Positions 34,848 through 41,670 of a stretch of DNA of 64,000 bases are shown piece after piece (the stretch's first letter is position 1; each line of letters opens with the position of its first letter). Made by a program: the position numbers and the translations under genes. Below the pieces are notes generated by a model that did no database searches, had not been told where the DNA came from, and was given only the letters and a program-made list of their open reading frames with translations. The DNA comes from Tistrella mobilis KA081020-065 (GTDB taxonomy: Bacteria; Pseudomonadota; Alphaproteobacteria; Tistrellales; Tistrellaceae), in the NCBI RefSeq assembly GCF_000264455.2, contig NC_017956.1:3206001-3270000 (forward strand). Direction: 5' to 3'.

Positions 34848-35528
34848 ATGACGGAAGAACGCGAGACGCGCCGCATACGCATCGTGCTGACCGAAGACGA
34901 TGCCCCGGTTCGCGACCGGCTGGCCCAGATCATCCGGGGCTGGCCGATGGCGGAACTGGTCGGGGCCTGCGCCACGCTGGCCGAGACCTGCGCCGTGATC
35001 GAGGCCGAGCCGATCAACCTGCTGATCACCGACCTCAAACTGCCCGACGGCAACGGCATCGAGGCGATCCGCCTGCTGTCCCGCCGGCAGCGCGACGCCC
35101 AGGCGATGGTCATCTCGGCACTGGCCGACGAGACCACCGTGCTGGCGGCGATCGAGGCCGGGGCGACCGGCTATCTGCTCAAGGACATGGAGTCGCACGA
35201 TCTCTGCGAGGCCGTGCTGGATGTGATGCTCGGCAGATCCCCCATCTCGTCCAGCATCGCCCGGGTTCTGGTGCGCCGCCTGTCGGATACTGCGCGCCCC
35301 GGCGCGCAGGAGGCAGCGACGGTTCCGGCCCCGACCCTGACGCCGCGGGAGATGGATATCCTCTGGGGGATCGCCAAGGGCTTCACCTATGCCGAACTGG
35401 CCGAGCGGCTGGGCATCTCGCACCAGACCGTGCCCGTGCATGTCCGGAACATCTATCGCAAGCTTCAGGCGTCCAACCGCTCGGAGGCCGTCTATGAGGC
35501 GACCCGCCTGGGGCTGATCCGCCTGTGA
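34848..35528 (+). CDS. NarL/FixJ-family response regulator
   Basis: A 226-residue response regulator. The receiver domain (about 10-125) has the acidic pocket LTEDDAPVRD, the phosphorylatable Asp62 in LLITDLKLPDG, the Ser/Ala switch residue in VISALADE and the Lys in GYLLKDM. The LuxR-type HTH (about 160-222) reads LTPREMDILWGIAKGFTYAELAERLGISHQTVPVHVRNIYRKLQASNRSEAV. Its stop overlaps the GTG start of a histidine kinase, forming a cognate pair. TACCAT...GGTA sites upstream of this gene and of the two secreted-protein genes downstream are its likely targets. It is transcribed divergently from the LysR gene. Confidence 0.92.
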   Translation: MTEERETRRIRIVLTEDDAPVRDRLAQIIRGWPMAELVGACATLAETCAVIEAEPINLLITDLKLPDGNGIEAIRLLSRRQRDAQAMVISALADETTVLAAIEAGATGYLLKDMESHDLCEAVLDVMLGRSPISSSIARVLVRRLSDTARPGAQEAATVPAPTLTPREMDILWGIAKGFTYAELAERLGISHQTVPVHVRNIYRKLQASNRSEAVYEATRLGLIRL

Positions 35529-37357
35529 CCGCGGCGGGCCCGGCAGATCACCGGCACGGCGTTGCGGTCGCTGTGCTGCTGGCGGTCATGATCGCTCTTG
35601 CCGGGCTTCCCTTTCTGGTCGGCCTGCCTTCCCCCAAGGCCGCGCTGGTGCTGGATCGGGCACAGCTGTCGCTGAACGGCGGCCCGGCTCATCCGGTCCG
35701 GCTGCCGCACAGCTGGCAACGCGATCTGCCCGAGCGGACGCAAGCGGTTTATCTGATCGATGTCGTCATCGATGCGGTTCCCGACCGGCCACAGAGCCTG
35801 TTCATCCCGTCGATCCGGCAGAAGCTGGCGGTGCAGTTGAACGGCCGGGTTCTGTATCGCCAGCGGGCGGCATCATGGGCCGATCTGTCGCGCGGCTATT
35901 TCGAGCTGCGGCAGATCCCGCCCGATCTTCTGGTCACCGGCACCAATCATCTGGTACTGACGCTGACCCGCACAGACGGGCTGATCCCGGCCCATCTCTC
36001 CCGGATCTATATCGGTGATGCCGAGGGGATGATCGATCCTCCGTGGCTCAGGCCGCTCATCAATACCGAGCTGCGCAGCATTTCGCTGGCGCTGCATCTG
36101 TTCATCGCGGCAGGGCTGTTCGCGATCTGGGCCGGGCGACCCTCCGATCCGGTGTTTCGCTGGCTGATGGTGCTCAGCGTCAGCAGTCTGGCGATGGCCG
36201 GGATCGAGCTCTGGCCCTTCCCGCGTCTCATCCCGTTCGCGACGTCTCATATCGTGCTGATGCTGCCGGCTTTCGGGCTGATGATGATCGGCCTTGCCCT
36301 GGCGATCACCGGACGCCCCAGACCGCGCTGGCTGGTACCGGCCATCATCCTCGTCCCCGCCCTGCTGCTGACGGTCCGGATCCTCGCCGATGCGCCGATC
36401 GCTCCCACGCAGCTTCTGGGGGCGGGCATCGGCATTGCCGGCCATGCCGTGGCCGGCCTGGTGCTTCTGCATGCTTTCGTCACACAGCGGTTGTGGACAG
36501 GGGGGCTGCTCGGCGTGTCCGCGCTGTTGACCGCCTGGTTCGGCATTCACGACGTTGCCGTGGCCTTCGGCCTGATCCCGGGCGCGTTCCTGCTGTCGAC
36601 CTTCGTGCGGCTGCTGACCTATCTCGCCTTCCTCATCCTGCTGATGTCGCGGCTCGCCACCAGTCTCAACCGGCTCGACCGGGCCAATGACGATCTGCGC
36701 GCCCGGCTGGCGGAGCGCGAAGCCGAGCTGTCGATCCTGCACGAGACGGAGAAACATCTGGTCGGCCAGGCGGTCCGCGAACAGGAACGCCGCCGGCTGA
36801 TGCAGGATCTGCATGACGGGCTGAGCGGCCATCTGGTGTCGATCATCGCCCTCTCCGAGACCGGACAGCGGCGCGACGACATCGAGCGGACCGCGCGCGA
36901 GGCCCTCGACGATCTCAGGCTGGTCATCCACTCGCTCGACCTCGGCGATACCGATCTGCCGCTGGCGCTGGCCGGCTTCCGAGAACGACTGACCCCGCGG
37001 CTTCGGCGGCTGGATGTCCGGCTGGTCTGGTCGATGGAAGCGCTACCCGAAATCCAGGGCGTCACACCAGGCAACGCCCTGTCGATCCTCCGGATCCTGC
37101 AGGAAGCCGTGACGAATGCCCTGAAGCACGGCCCCGCACGGTTGATCGAGATCAGGGGCACCCCCGACCCCGCAGGTGCCGGCGGAAAGATCGTCGTCAC
37201 AGATGACGGCACATCGACCGCGCCCATCGGCAAAGGCTTCGGCCTTGAGAACATGCGACGGCGCGCCAGACAGGTTGGCGGCAGCATCTCCCTGGTCAAG
37301 AACACAAATGGCAATGCGCTGCAATTATGTTTGCCAACTCGGCTTAACGACTGTTAA
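35525..37357 (+). CDS. Seven-helix membrane sensor histidine kinase (7TMR-DISM-like, HisKA_3)
   Basis: A 610-residue kinase. A first helix (about 14-32) leads into a periplasmic jelly-roll-like domain (about 35-180, with WQRDLPERTQAVYLIDVVID and TNHLVLTLTRT), then seven hydrophobic helices (about 190-385), a short coiled coil, the HisKA_3 dimerisation motif with phospho-accepting His430 (LMQDLHDGLSGHLVSII) and an HATPase domain (ILQEAVTNALKHGP, then VTDDGTS, KGFGLENMRRRARQVGG). The layout resembles 7TMR-DISM receptors, in which the periplasmic domain binds an extracellular ligand, often carbohydrate. GTG 35525 overlaps the response-regulator stop. It probably controls the secreted-protein genes that follow. 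Confidence 0.9.
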   Translation: MTAAGPADHRHGVAVAVLLAVMIALAGLPFLVGLPSPKAALVLDRAQLSLNGGPAHPVRLPHSWQRDLPERTQAVYLIDVVIDAVPDRPQSLFIPSIRQKLAVQLNGRVLYRQRAASWADLSRGYFELRQIPPDLLVTGTNHLVLTLTRTDGLIPAHLSRIYIGDAEGMIDPPWLRPLINTELRSISLALHLFIAAGLFAIWAGRPSDPVFRWLMVLSVSSLAMAGIELWPFPRLIPFATSHIVLMLPAFGLMMIGLALAITGRPRPRWLVPAIILVPALLLTVRILADAPIAPTQLLGAGIGIAGHAVAGLVLLHAFVTQRLWTGGLLGVSALLTAWFGIHDVAVAFGLIPGAFLLSTFVRLLTYLAFLILLMSRLATSLNRLDRANDDLRARLAEREAELSILHETEKHLVGQAVREQERRRLMQDLHDGLSGHLVSIIALSETGQRRDDIERTAREALDDLRLVIHSLDLGDTDLPLALAGFRERLTPRLRRLDVRLVWSMEALPEIQGVTPGNALSILRILQEAVTNALKHGPARLIEIRGTPDPAGAGGKIVVTDDGTSTAPIGKGFGLENMRRRARQVGGSISLVKNTNGNALQLCLPTRLNDC

Positions 37358-37401
37358 TTCGCGTAAATACGTATTTATTTTGAGAGATTTTCTGCAAGCT
37401 T

Positions 37402-37419
37402 ATACCATATTGATGGTAT
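37402..37419 (+). promoter_or_regulatory. Palindrome ATACCAT-ATTG-ATGGTAT upstream of secreted protein A (site 2 of 3)
   Basis: Seven-base perfect arms around ATTG; core TACCATATTGATGGTA at 37403-37418, centre 82 bases from ATG 37493. The surrounding 100 bases are AT-rich and also contain the 14-bp palindrome TAAATACGTATTTA (37364-37377). Downstream leader sequence (CTCTACGAGGGTA, 37445-37457) is partly shared with the leader of secreted protein B. Confidence 0.65.
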
Positions 37420-37492
37420 TTTGCTCAGATGTTTCACGTGTCTCTCTACGAGGGTACTTGATCGCCCCTCACATGAAACATGGGAGACAATG

Positions 37493-38641
37493 ATGATGAA
37501 AATACGCAAATGGGCCTGCAGCGTGTCGAGCATCGTCCTGATCCTCAACGGTTCAGCAGCCTTCGCCCAGGACTGTGCCAGCCTGGCAAGCGACGTTGGT
37601 ACGCGGATCGCGGATCTGAAGAAGAAGGCAGATACGGCGCCTGACGACGTCGAGAGCGACTATGCGTCGGCAACGTCGAAGGACTATGCGAACAAGCTCT
37701 TCTCCAGATTTGAGGATCTCAACAAGAAGGCAATACAGGCCTCGCAGCTCATCAACCAAGGATATAATCTTGCCGGTTACACTTCACCATTCAAGGAAGG
37801 GCAGCAGCAGACCAAGATACCACCGGTTGTGACCAATACGATGAGCAATGCTGAAGCCCTCGCTCAGGCCGCGGCGGATGACGACAACACCAAACTCGAC
37901 ATCCTGAGCCTGCGCTGCAGCCAGTCCACCGAACAGACTGCGCTCTCAGCCTATCTTGCCCAGGCTGATGCCGGCACCGTCTCGTCCTACGAGGCTGCCA
38001 AATACAACATCTGCAAGGTCGTTCACATTCTGGCCGATCTCCAGGACAAACGACAGAAGCTGAATGACATCCGCGAGAACGGATATCCACTCTTCTATCT
38101 CCATGAAAAGGAGAAGAAGAGCTATGACGGCCACAGCCGGACAATCCAGCTCAAAGTTGACCTCCGGCTCTACCCCGTATACCCGGAGCATGAGGATCAG
38201 GACATTCTTCTGGGTAAGTTGGAGAAAATTCGCCTGTCCTACAATTCGTACTTTAAGTGGAGCGACAATAACTGGACCAAGCTCAACGTCCTCCAGAAAC
38301 TGGTCGACGACCAGAATGATGAAAAGGAGGTCTGCTGGGGCAGCATCAAGATCACCAGCAGCGTGAAAGCCGACATCTGTTCCCAGGTTTACAACATCAG
38401 CACCGACAGCTTGAAGATCAAAGTCCGGGCGAAATTCAAGTACAGCGGTGACACGCATGCCGTCAGCCTCGGTACGGTCACTGTCCCGGCGCCGTTCGGA
38501 TATCTGTCGGATCTGTCGGACATGAAGGAGAAGAAAATGCAGGATCTGCAGGCGAAGGTCGTCGATCGCATTGCATCCCTGTTCGGAGCCTATGGTGACG
38601 TGATCGAGAAAGCCCAGAGCTGGCAGAAATCCTGCTCGTGA
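37493..38641 (+). CDS. Secreted six-cysteine protein of unknown family, paralogue A
   Basis: A 382-residue exported protein; no family is recognised. The signal peptide (KIRKWACSVSSIVLILNGSAAFA) is cut near residue 25, leaving QDC. The N-terminal half is helical and Lys/Ala-rich (IADLKKKAD, FSRFEDLNKKAIQASQLINQGYNLAGY, then SLRCSQSTEQTALSAYLAQADAG and KVVHILADLQDKRQKLNDIRENGYPLF). The C-terminal half is predicted beta-rich (TIQLKVDLRLYPVYP, RLSYNSYFKWSDNNW) and ends with the helix DMKEKKMQDLQAKVV. Mature cysteines are 28, 142, 174, 281, 296 and 381, conserved in paralogue B, suggesting three disulfides. Three consecutive ATGs (37490, 37493, 37496) are possible; 37493 is best spaced from GGGAG. 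Lower GC than neighbours. Confidence 0.8.
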   Translation: MMKIRKWACSVSSIVLILNGSAAFAQDCASLASDVGTRIADLKKKADTAPDDVESDYASATSKDYANKLFSRFEDLNKKAIQASQLINQGYNLAGYTSPFKEGQQQTKIPPVVTNTMSNAEALAQAAADDDNTKLDILSLRCSQSTEQTALSAYLAQADAGTVSSYEAAKYNICKVVHILADLQDKRQKLNDIRENGYPLFYLHEKEKKSYDGHSRTIQLKVDLRLYPVYPEHEDQDILLGKLEKIRLSYNSYFKWSDNNWTKLNVLQKLVDDQNDEKEVCWGSIKITSSVKADICSQVYNISTDSLKIKVRAKFKYSGDTHAVSLGTVTVPAPFGYLSDLSDMKEKKMQDLQAKVVDRIASLFGAYGDVIEKAQSWQKSCS

Positions 38642-38657
38642 TCCTCACCACATTCAG

Positions 38658-38688
38658 GGGGCACGGATGCTGGATGCCGCCGTGCCCC
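38658..38688 (+). terminator. Terminator-like hairpin after secreted protein A
   Basis: GGGGCACGG (38658-38666) pairs perfectly with CCGTGCCCC (38680-38688) around a 13-base loop, 17 bases after the stop codon. No U tract follows, so it may be a weak terminator or an mRNA 3'-end stabiliser. Confidence 0.45.
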
Positions 38689-38733
38689 AGCCACATTTCC
38701 ATGAGAGCCCGGGTTCATGGCGGTCCCAGCTCG

Positions 38734-38767
38734 TGAGAAATTCCGGGCCCATGAGAAATTCCGGGCC
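38734..38767. repeat. Two copies of a 16-bp direct repeat in the gap between the secreted-protein genes
   Basis: TGAGAAATTCCGGGCC occurs at 38734-38749 and 38752-38767, an 18-base period. It lies in the 311-base gap between paralogues A and B. Apart from this repeat, the 3' hairpin and operator site 3, the gap shows no coding sequence. Confidence 0.7.
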
Positions 38768-38868
38768 GGAGACCAGGCCGCAGTGACCTGCCACTGCAAA
38801 GGTCCGGTTCGACGACTGCCAGCATTCATGACCATCGTCCGGGATCCGGGCCGGAGATTCGCTCCGGG

Positions 38869-38884
38869 TACCATGTTGATGGTA
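38869..38884 (+). promoter_or_regulatory. Palindrome TACCAT-GTTG-ATGGTA upstream of secreted protein B (site 3 of 3)
   Basis: Perfect six-base arms; differs from site 2 by one base in the spacer and shares the following TATT. Its centre is 76 bases from ATG 38953. The leader after it (GTGTGCCCCTCTAGGAGGTA) parallels that of paralogue A. Its presence shows that gene B has its own promoter rather than relying on read-through from A. Confidence 0.65.
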
Positions 38885-38952
38885 TTCCGCTACCGGCGAT
38901 CGTGTGCCCCTCTAGGAGGTATCGCGCGTCCCTCGGATGAGACAGAAAGATA

Positions 38953-40122
38953 ATGAAAAAGCAGATGCATAACTGGGCATGCAGCATTGCGGCCCTTGCC
39001 GTCATCCTCAATGTTTCAACTGCCGCTGCCCAGGACTGTCTCGGCCTGGCGGGCGATGTCGGCGCGAGAATCACCGACCTGAAAAAGAAGGCCGATGCTG
39101 CACCGGGAGACGTCCAGAACGACTATGCCTCGGCGACCTCTAAGGACTACGCAAAGAGCTTCTTCACAGCGTTCGATGACCTCAACAAAAAGGCCAATGA
39201 GGCATCTCAACTTGTCGGTCAGGGCTACAAGCTGGCGGGCTACACGGCGGTCTTCCAGGAAGGCCAGATCCAGACAAAGATGCCACCAGTCGTGACCAAC
39301 ACCATGAGCAATGCCGAAGCCCTCGCCCAGGTGGCGGCCGATGGTGACAAGACGAAACTGGACATCCTGAGCCTGCGCTGCAGCCAGTCGACTGAACAGA
39401 CTGCGCTCGCCACCTATCTCGCCCAGGCGGATGCAGGAACCGTCTCCGCCTACAAGACCGCAAAATACGAAGCCTGCAAGGTCATCCACATCCTGGCCGA
39501 CCTTCAGGACAAGCGGCAGAAGCTGAACGATATCCGTGAAAACGGATATCCGCTGTTTTTTCTCCATGCCAAGGACAAGAAGAAATTTGCCGGCCACAGC
39601 CGGACTATCCAGCTGAAGGTCGACCTGCGGATGTTTCCAATCTACCCCGACAAGACAATGAAGGTGGATGGAAAAGACCAACCCGTCCTCCTTGGACAGA
39701 TCCAGGGAATCGACTTGTCGTATAATAGCTATTTCAAGTGGAGTGATGATAACTGGACTACACTCAACCTGTATCAGTATATTATTTCGGATACGCGGAA
39801 GGATGACTACACCTGCGCCCCCTATTTCCACATGACCAGCCACGTGGAGGCGACGCTCTGCGTCAAGGTCGAAGCGGCGAGTGCCGATAAACTCAAGGTC
39901 GGGGCGAAGGCCAAATTCAAATACAAAGGCGACACGAAAGAGGTCGGTTTCGGTACCCAGACCATCCCGGCGCCCTTTGGTTATCTCGCCGATCTCTCCG
40001 ACATGAAGGAAAAGAAGATGCAGGACCTCCAGTCAAAGGTCGTGCATCGCGTCGCCTCGCTCTTTGACGCCTATGATGCGGTGTCGGAGAAGGCCGAAGC
40101 CTGGCAGAAGTCCTGCAAATGA
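38953..40122 (+). CDS. Secreted six-cysteine protein of unknown family, paralogue B
   Basis: A 389-residue exported protein clearly homologous to paralogue A over its whole length, especially in the N-terminal half (PPVVTNTMSNAEALAQ, LDILSLRCSQSTEQTAL, HILADLQDKRQKLNDIRENGYPLF) and near the C-terminus (APFGYLADLSDMKEKKMQDLQ). The signal peptide (MKKQMHNWACSIAALAVILNVSTAAA) is cut near residue 26, again leaving QDC. All six mature cysteines of A are conserved; the segment between the fourth and fifth cysteines and the PDKTMKVDGKDQ insertion are the most diverged parts. The stop codon overlaps the start of the secretin-like lipoprotein gene (ATGA), implying a shared pathway. No known domain. 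Confidence 0.82.
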   Translation: MKKQMHNWACSIAALAVILNVSTAAAQDCLGLAGDVGARITDLKKKADAAPGDVQNDYASATSKDYAKSFFTAFDDLNKKANEASQLVGQGYKLAGYTAVFQEGQIQTKMPPVVTNTMSNAEALAQVAADGDKTKLDILSLRCSQSTEQTALATYLAQADAGTVSAYKTAKYEACKVIHILADLQDKRQKLNDIRENGYPLFFLHAKDKKKFAGHSRTIQLKVDLRMFPIYPDKTMKVDGKDQPVLLGQIQGIDLSYNSYFKWSDDNWTTLNLYQYIISDTRKDDYTCAPYFHMTSHVEATLCVKVEAASADKLKVGAKAKFKYKGDTKEVGFGTQTIPAPFGYLADLSDMKEKKMQDLQSKVVHRVASLFDAYDAVSEKAEAWQKSCK

Positions 40123-41663
40123 ACCTGGTGCCGTCTCCTGCGGCCCCGACGTCCCCCCGGCGCCCACACGGTTTTTTCAGGCCGCCCGAACGCCGGGCCA
40201 TTCCGGGCCGGCGCATCCGGGCGGCCGCAGCCGCCAGCGCCTGTATCATCCTGTCGGCCTGCTTCGGCGGCACACCACACTTCGCCGAACCCATGGCTCC
40301 GATCCATGAACTCGGGCATGACTGGCGCAAGCACTTCAGCTACGGGCTGGATCTGCTCGACCAGGACACCCCGCTCAACAACCGGGCAGTCTTCACGCGT
40401 GCCGCTTTCGCCAGTGCCGCACGTTTTGCCCGTGACCATGCCCCTTCCTATGTCGGGCTCGGCCTCGCCGAGAGCATGCTCGGCAATCAGGGAGAGGCTG
40501 AGGTCGCCTTTCTAAATGCCGCATTGATCGAGGATCGTAGCCTGTACTGGGCACTCGCGACCATTGCAGCCCTGCGCAACGGTGACGAGGCTGTCGCACG
40601 CACCCTCTTCGATGCGATGCAATCCGCGAAAATCCAGAGTGACGACCCGGCGAGCCGCTTCGTGCGAGAGGTCTATCTGGCAGAAAACCCTCCGTCAGAG
40701 GCCGCCATAACCAGGATCCCCTATCAGGCCAGGATTGAAGGCCTGGACGATGATCTCATCTGCAACGATACATCTGATGACGACGTGTGCCGCGACCTGA
40801 ACATCGTCGCCAATCTTTACTTCGTCCGCCGGACGTCGTCCGAAACGATGGCCCGAGGCACCGACTTCTTCAACGAACTCACGGTTCAGCTCGGCGCAGA
40901 ACGAACCCAGAGCTGGGAGAAAAACTCCGGTCAGGACTGGCAAATGAGCATCCTGAACGAAGTCACGCTCTCAATCCCCGAGATTCAGTATGCGGTCCGC
41001 ATCACCCCCCAGGCCAGCAACAGCAAGGTCTATGTCGACGCGGCACCCTCGGTGGTAACGTCCATCGGAAATACCTCGGAGATCCATGAAGGGGCCAATC
41101 TGACGATCCTCTACAACTCGACCGGCGATGCCGAGGAGTACACGGCCGAGACAGGGCTGACGCTCCATATAGAACCGGATCGGGCGACACCCAGATATGC
41201 CAGTCTGCAATTGCAGTTCGAGTTCAGCTCGATCGCAACCTTCGAACCATCAGCCCTGGCACAGGTCCTGAACGTGTCGAAGAACACCTATCAAATCACC
41301 GGCTATTTCCCCTATGGCCGGCCAGTGGTTCTCGGCACGATTGCCAACACCACGAAACAACACACCAATAGCGGTCAGACTGTCCTCGACCGCATTCCTC
41401 TGGTCGGCGGTGCTTTTGGGCAGTCGGACACACAGCTTGCGACATCAGACACACTGATCCTCGCCCGATTGTCTGTCCCATCTGCCTTCCATGGCTCGCA
41501 CGAGCAACGGGTACTTGATGCGATGCGGGGCATGGGTGTCGAGGTGATGGGATATGACATGATCGAACGTCGCAGGATTGTCCATCTGGCACCGGACCTT
41601 CTCGACTTCCTGCCAGCCTTCCTCAAAACCGGTGCCCTTTCGGGCACCGGTTTTGAGGGCTGA
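40119..41663 (+). CDS. TPR-containing lipoprotein with a C-terminal secretin-like domain
   Basis: A 514-residue predicted outer-membrane lipoprotein. A basic stretch precedes a hydrophobic segment and lipobox (IILSAC, Cys about residue 48). Residues about 65-200 read as TPR-like helical repeats (AVFTRAAFASAARFARDHAPSYVGLGLAESMLGNQGEAEVAFLNAALIEDRSLYWALATIAALR). From about 270 the pattern follows the secretin barrel: an AAPSVVTSIGNTSEIHEG strand pair, TGLTLHIEPDRATPRYASLQLQFEF, then YGRPVVLGTIANTTKQHTNSGQTVLDRIPLVGGAFG (about 398-433) and SDTLILARLSVP. This mirrors GETVVLGG...VPLLGDIPLLGxLF of GspD/PilQ. Lipidated secretins exist (BfpB-type). ATG overlaps the paralogue B stop. The last 14 codons run into a terminator hairpin. 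The assignment rests on motif reading only. Confidence 0.62.
   Translation: MNLVPSPAAPTSPRRPHGFFRPPERRAIPGRRIRAAAAASACIILSACFGGTPHFAEPMAPIHELGHDWRKHFSYGLDLLDQDTPLNNRAVFTRAAFASAARFARDHAPSYVGLGLAESMLGNQGEAEVAFLNAALIEDRSLYWALATIAALRNGDEAVARTLFDAMQSAKIQSDDPASRFVREVYLAENPPSEAAITRIPYQARIEGLDDDLICNDTSDDDVCRDLNIVANLYFVRRTSSETMARGTDFFNELTVQLGAERTQSWEKNSGQDWQMSILNEVTLSIPEIQYAVRITPQASNSKVYVDAAPSVVTSIGNTSEIHEGANLTILYNSTGDAEEYTAETGLTLHIEPDRATPRYASLQLQFEFSSIATFEPSALAQVLNVSKNTYQITGYFPYGRPVVLGTIANTTKQHTNSGQTVLDRIPLVGGAFGQSDTQLATSDTLILARLSVPSAFHGSHEQRVLDAMRGMGVEVMGYDMIERRRIVHLAPDLLDFLPAFLKTGALSGTGFEG
41621..41658. terminator. Bidirectional rho-independent terminator inside the last codons of the secretin-like gene
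   Basis: A perfect 17-bp stem (CCTCAAAACCGGTGCCC at 41621-41637 with its complement at 41642-41658) and TTTC loop. The core CCGGTGCCC/GGGCACCGG is flanked by AAAA and TTTT, so it can terminate both the plus-strand operon and the convergent alcohol dehydrogenase gene. It overlaps coding sequence up to five bases before the stop. Confidence 0.85.
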
Positions 41664-41670
41664 TCGCCCG

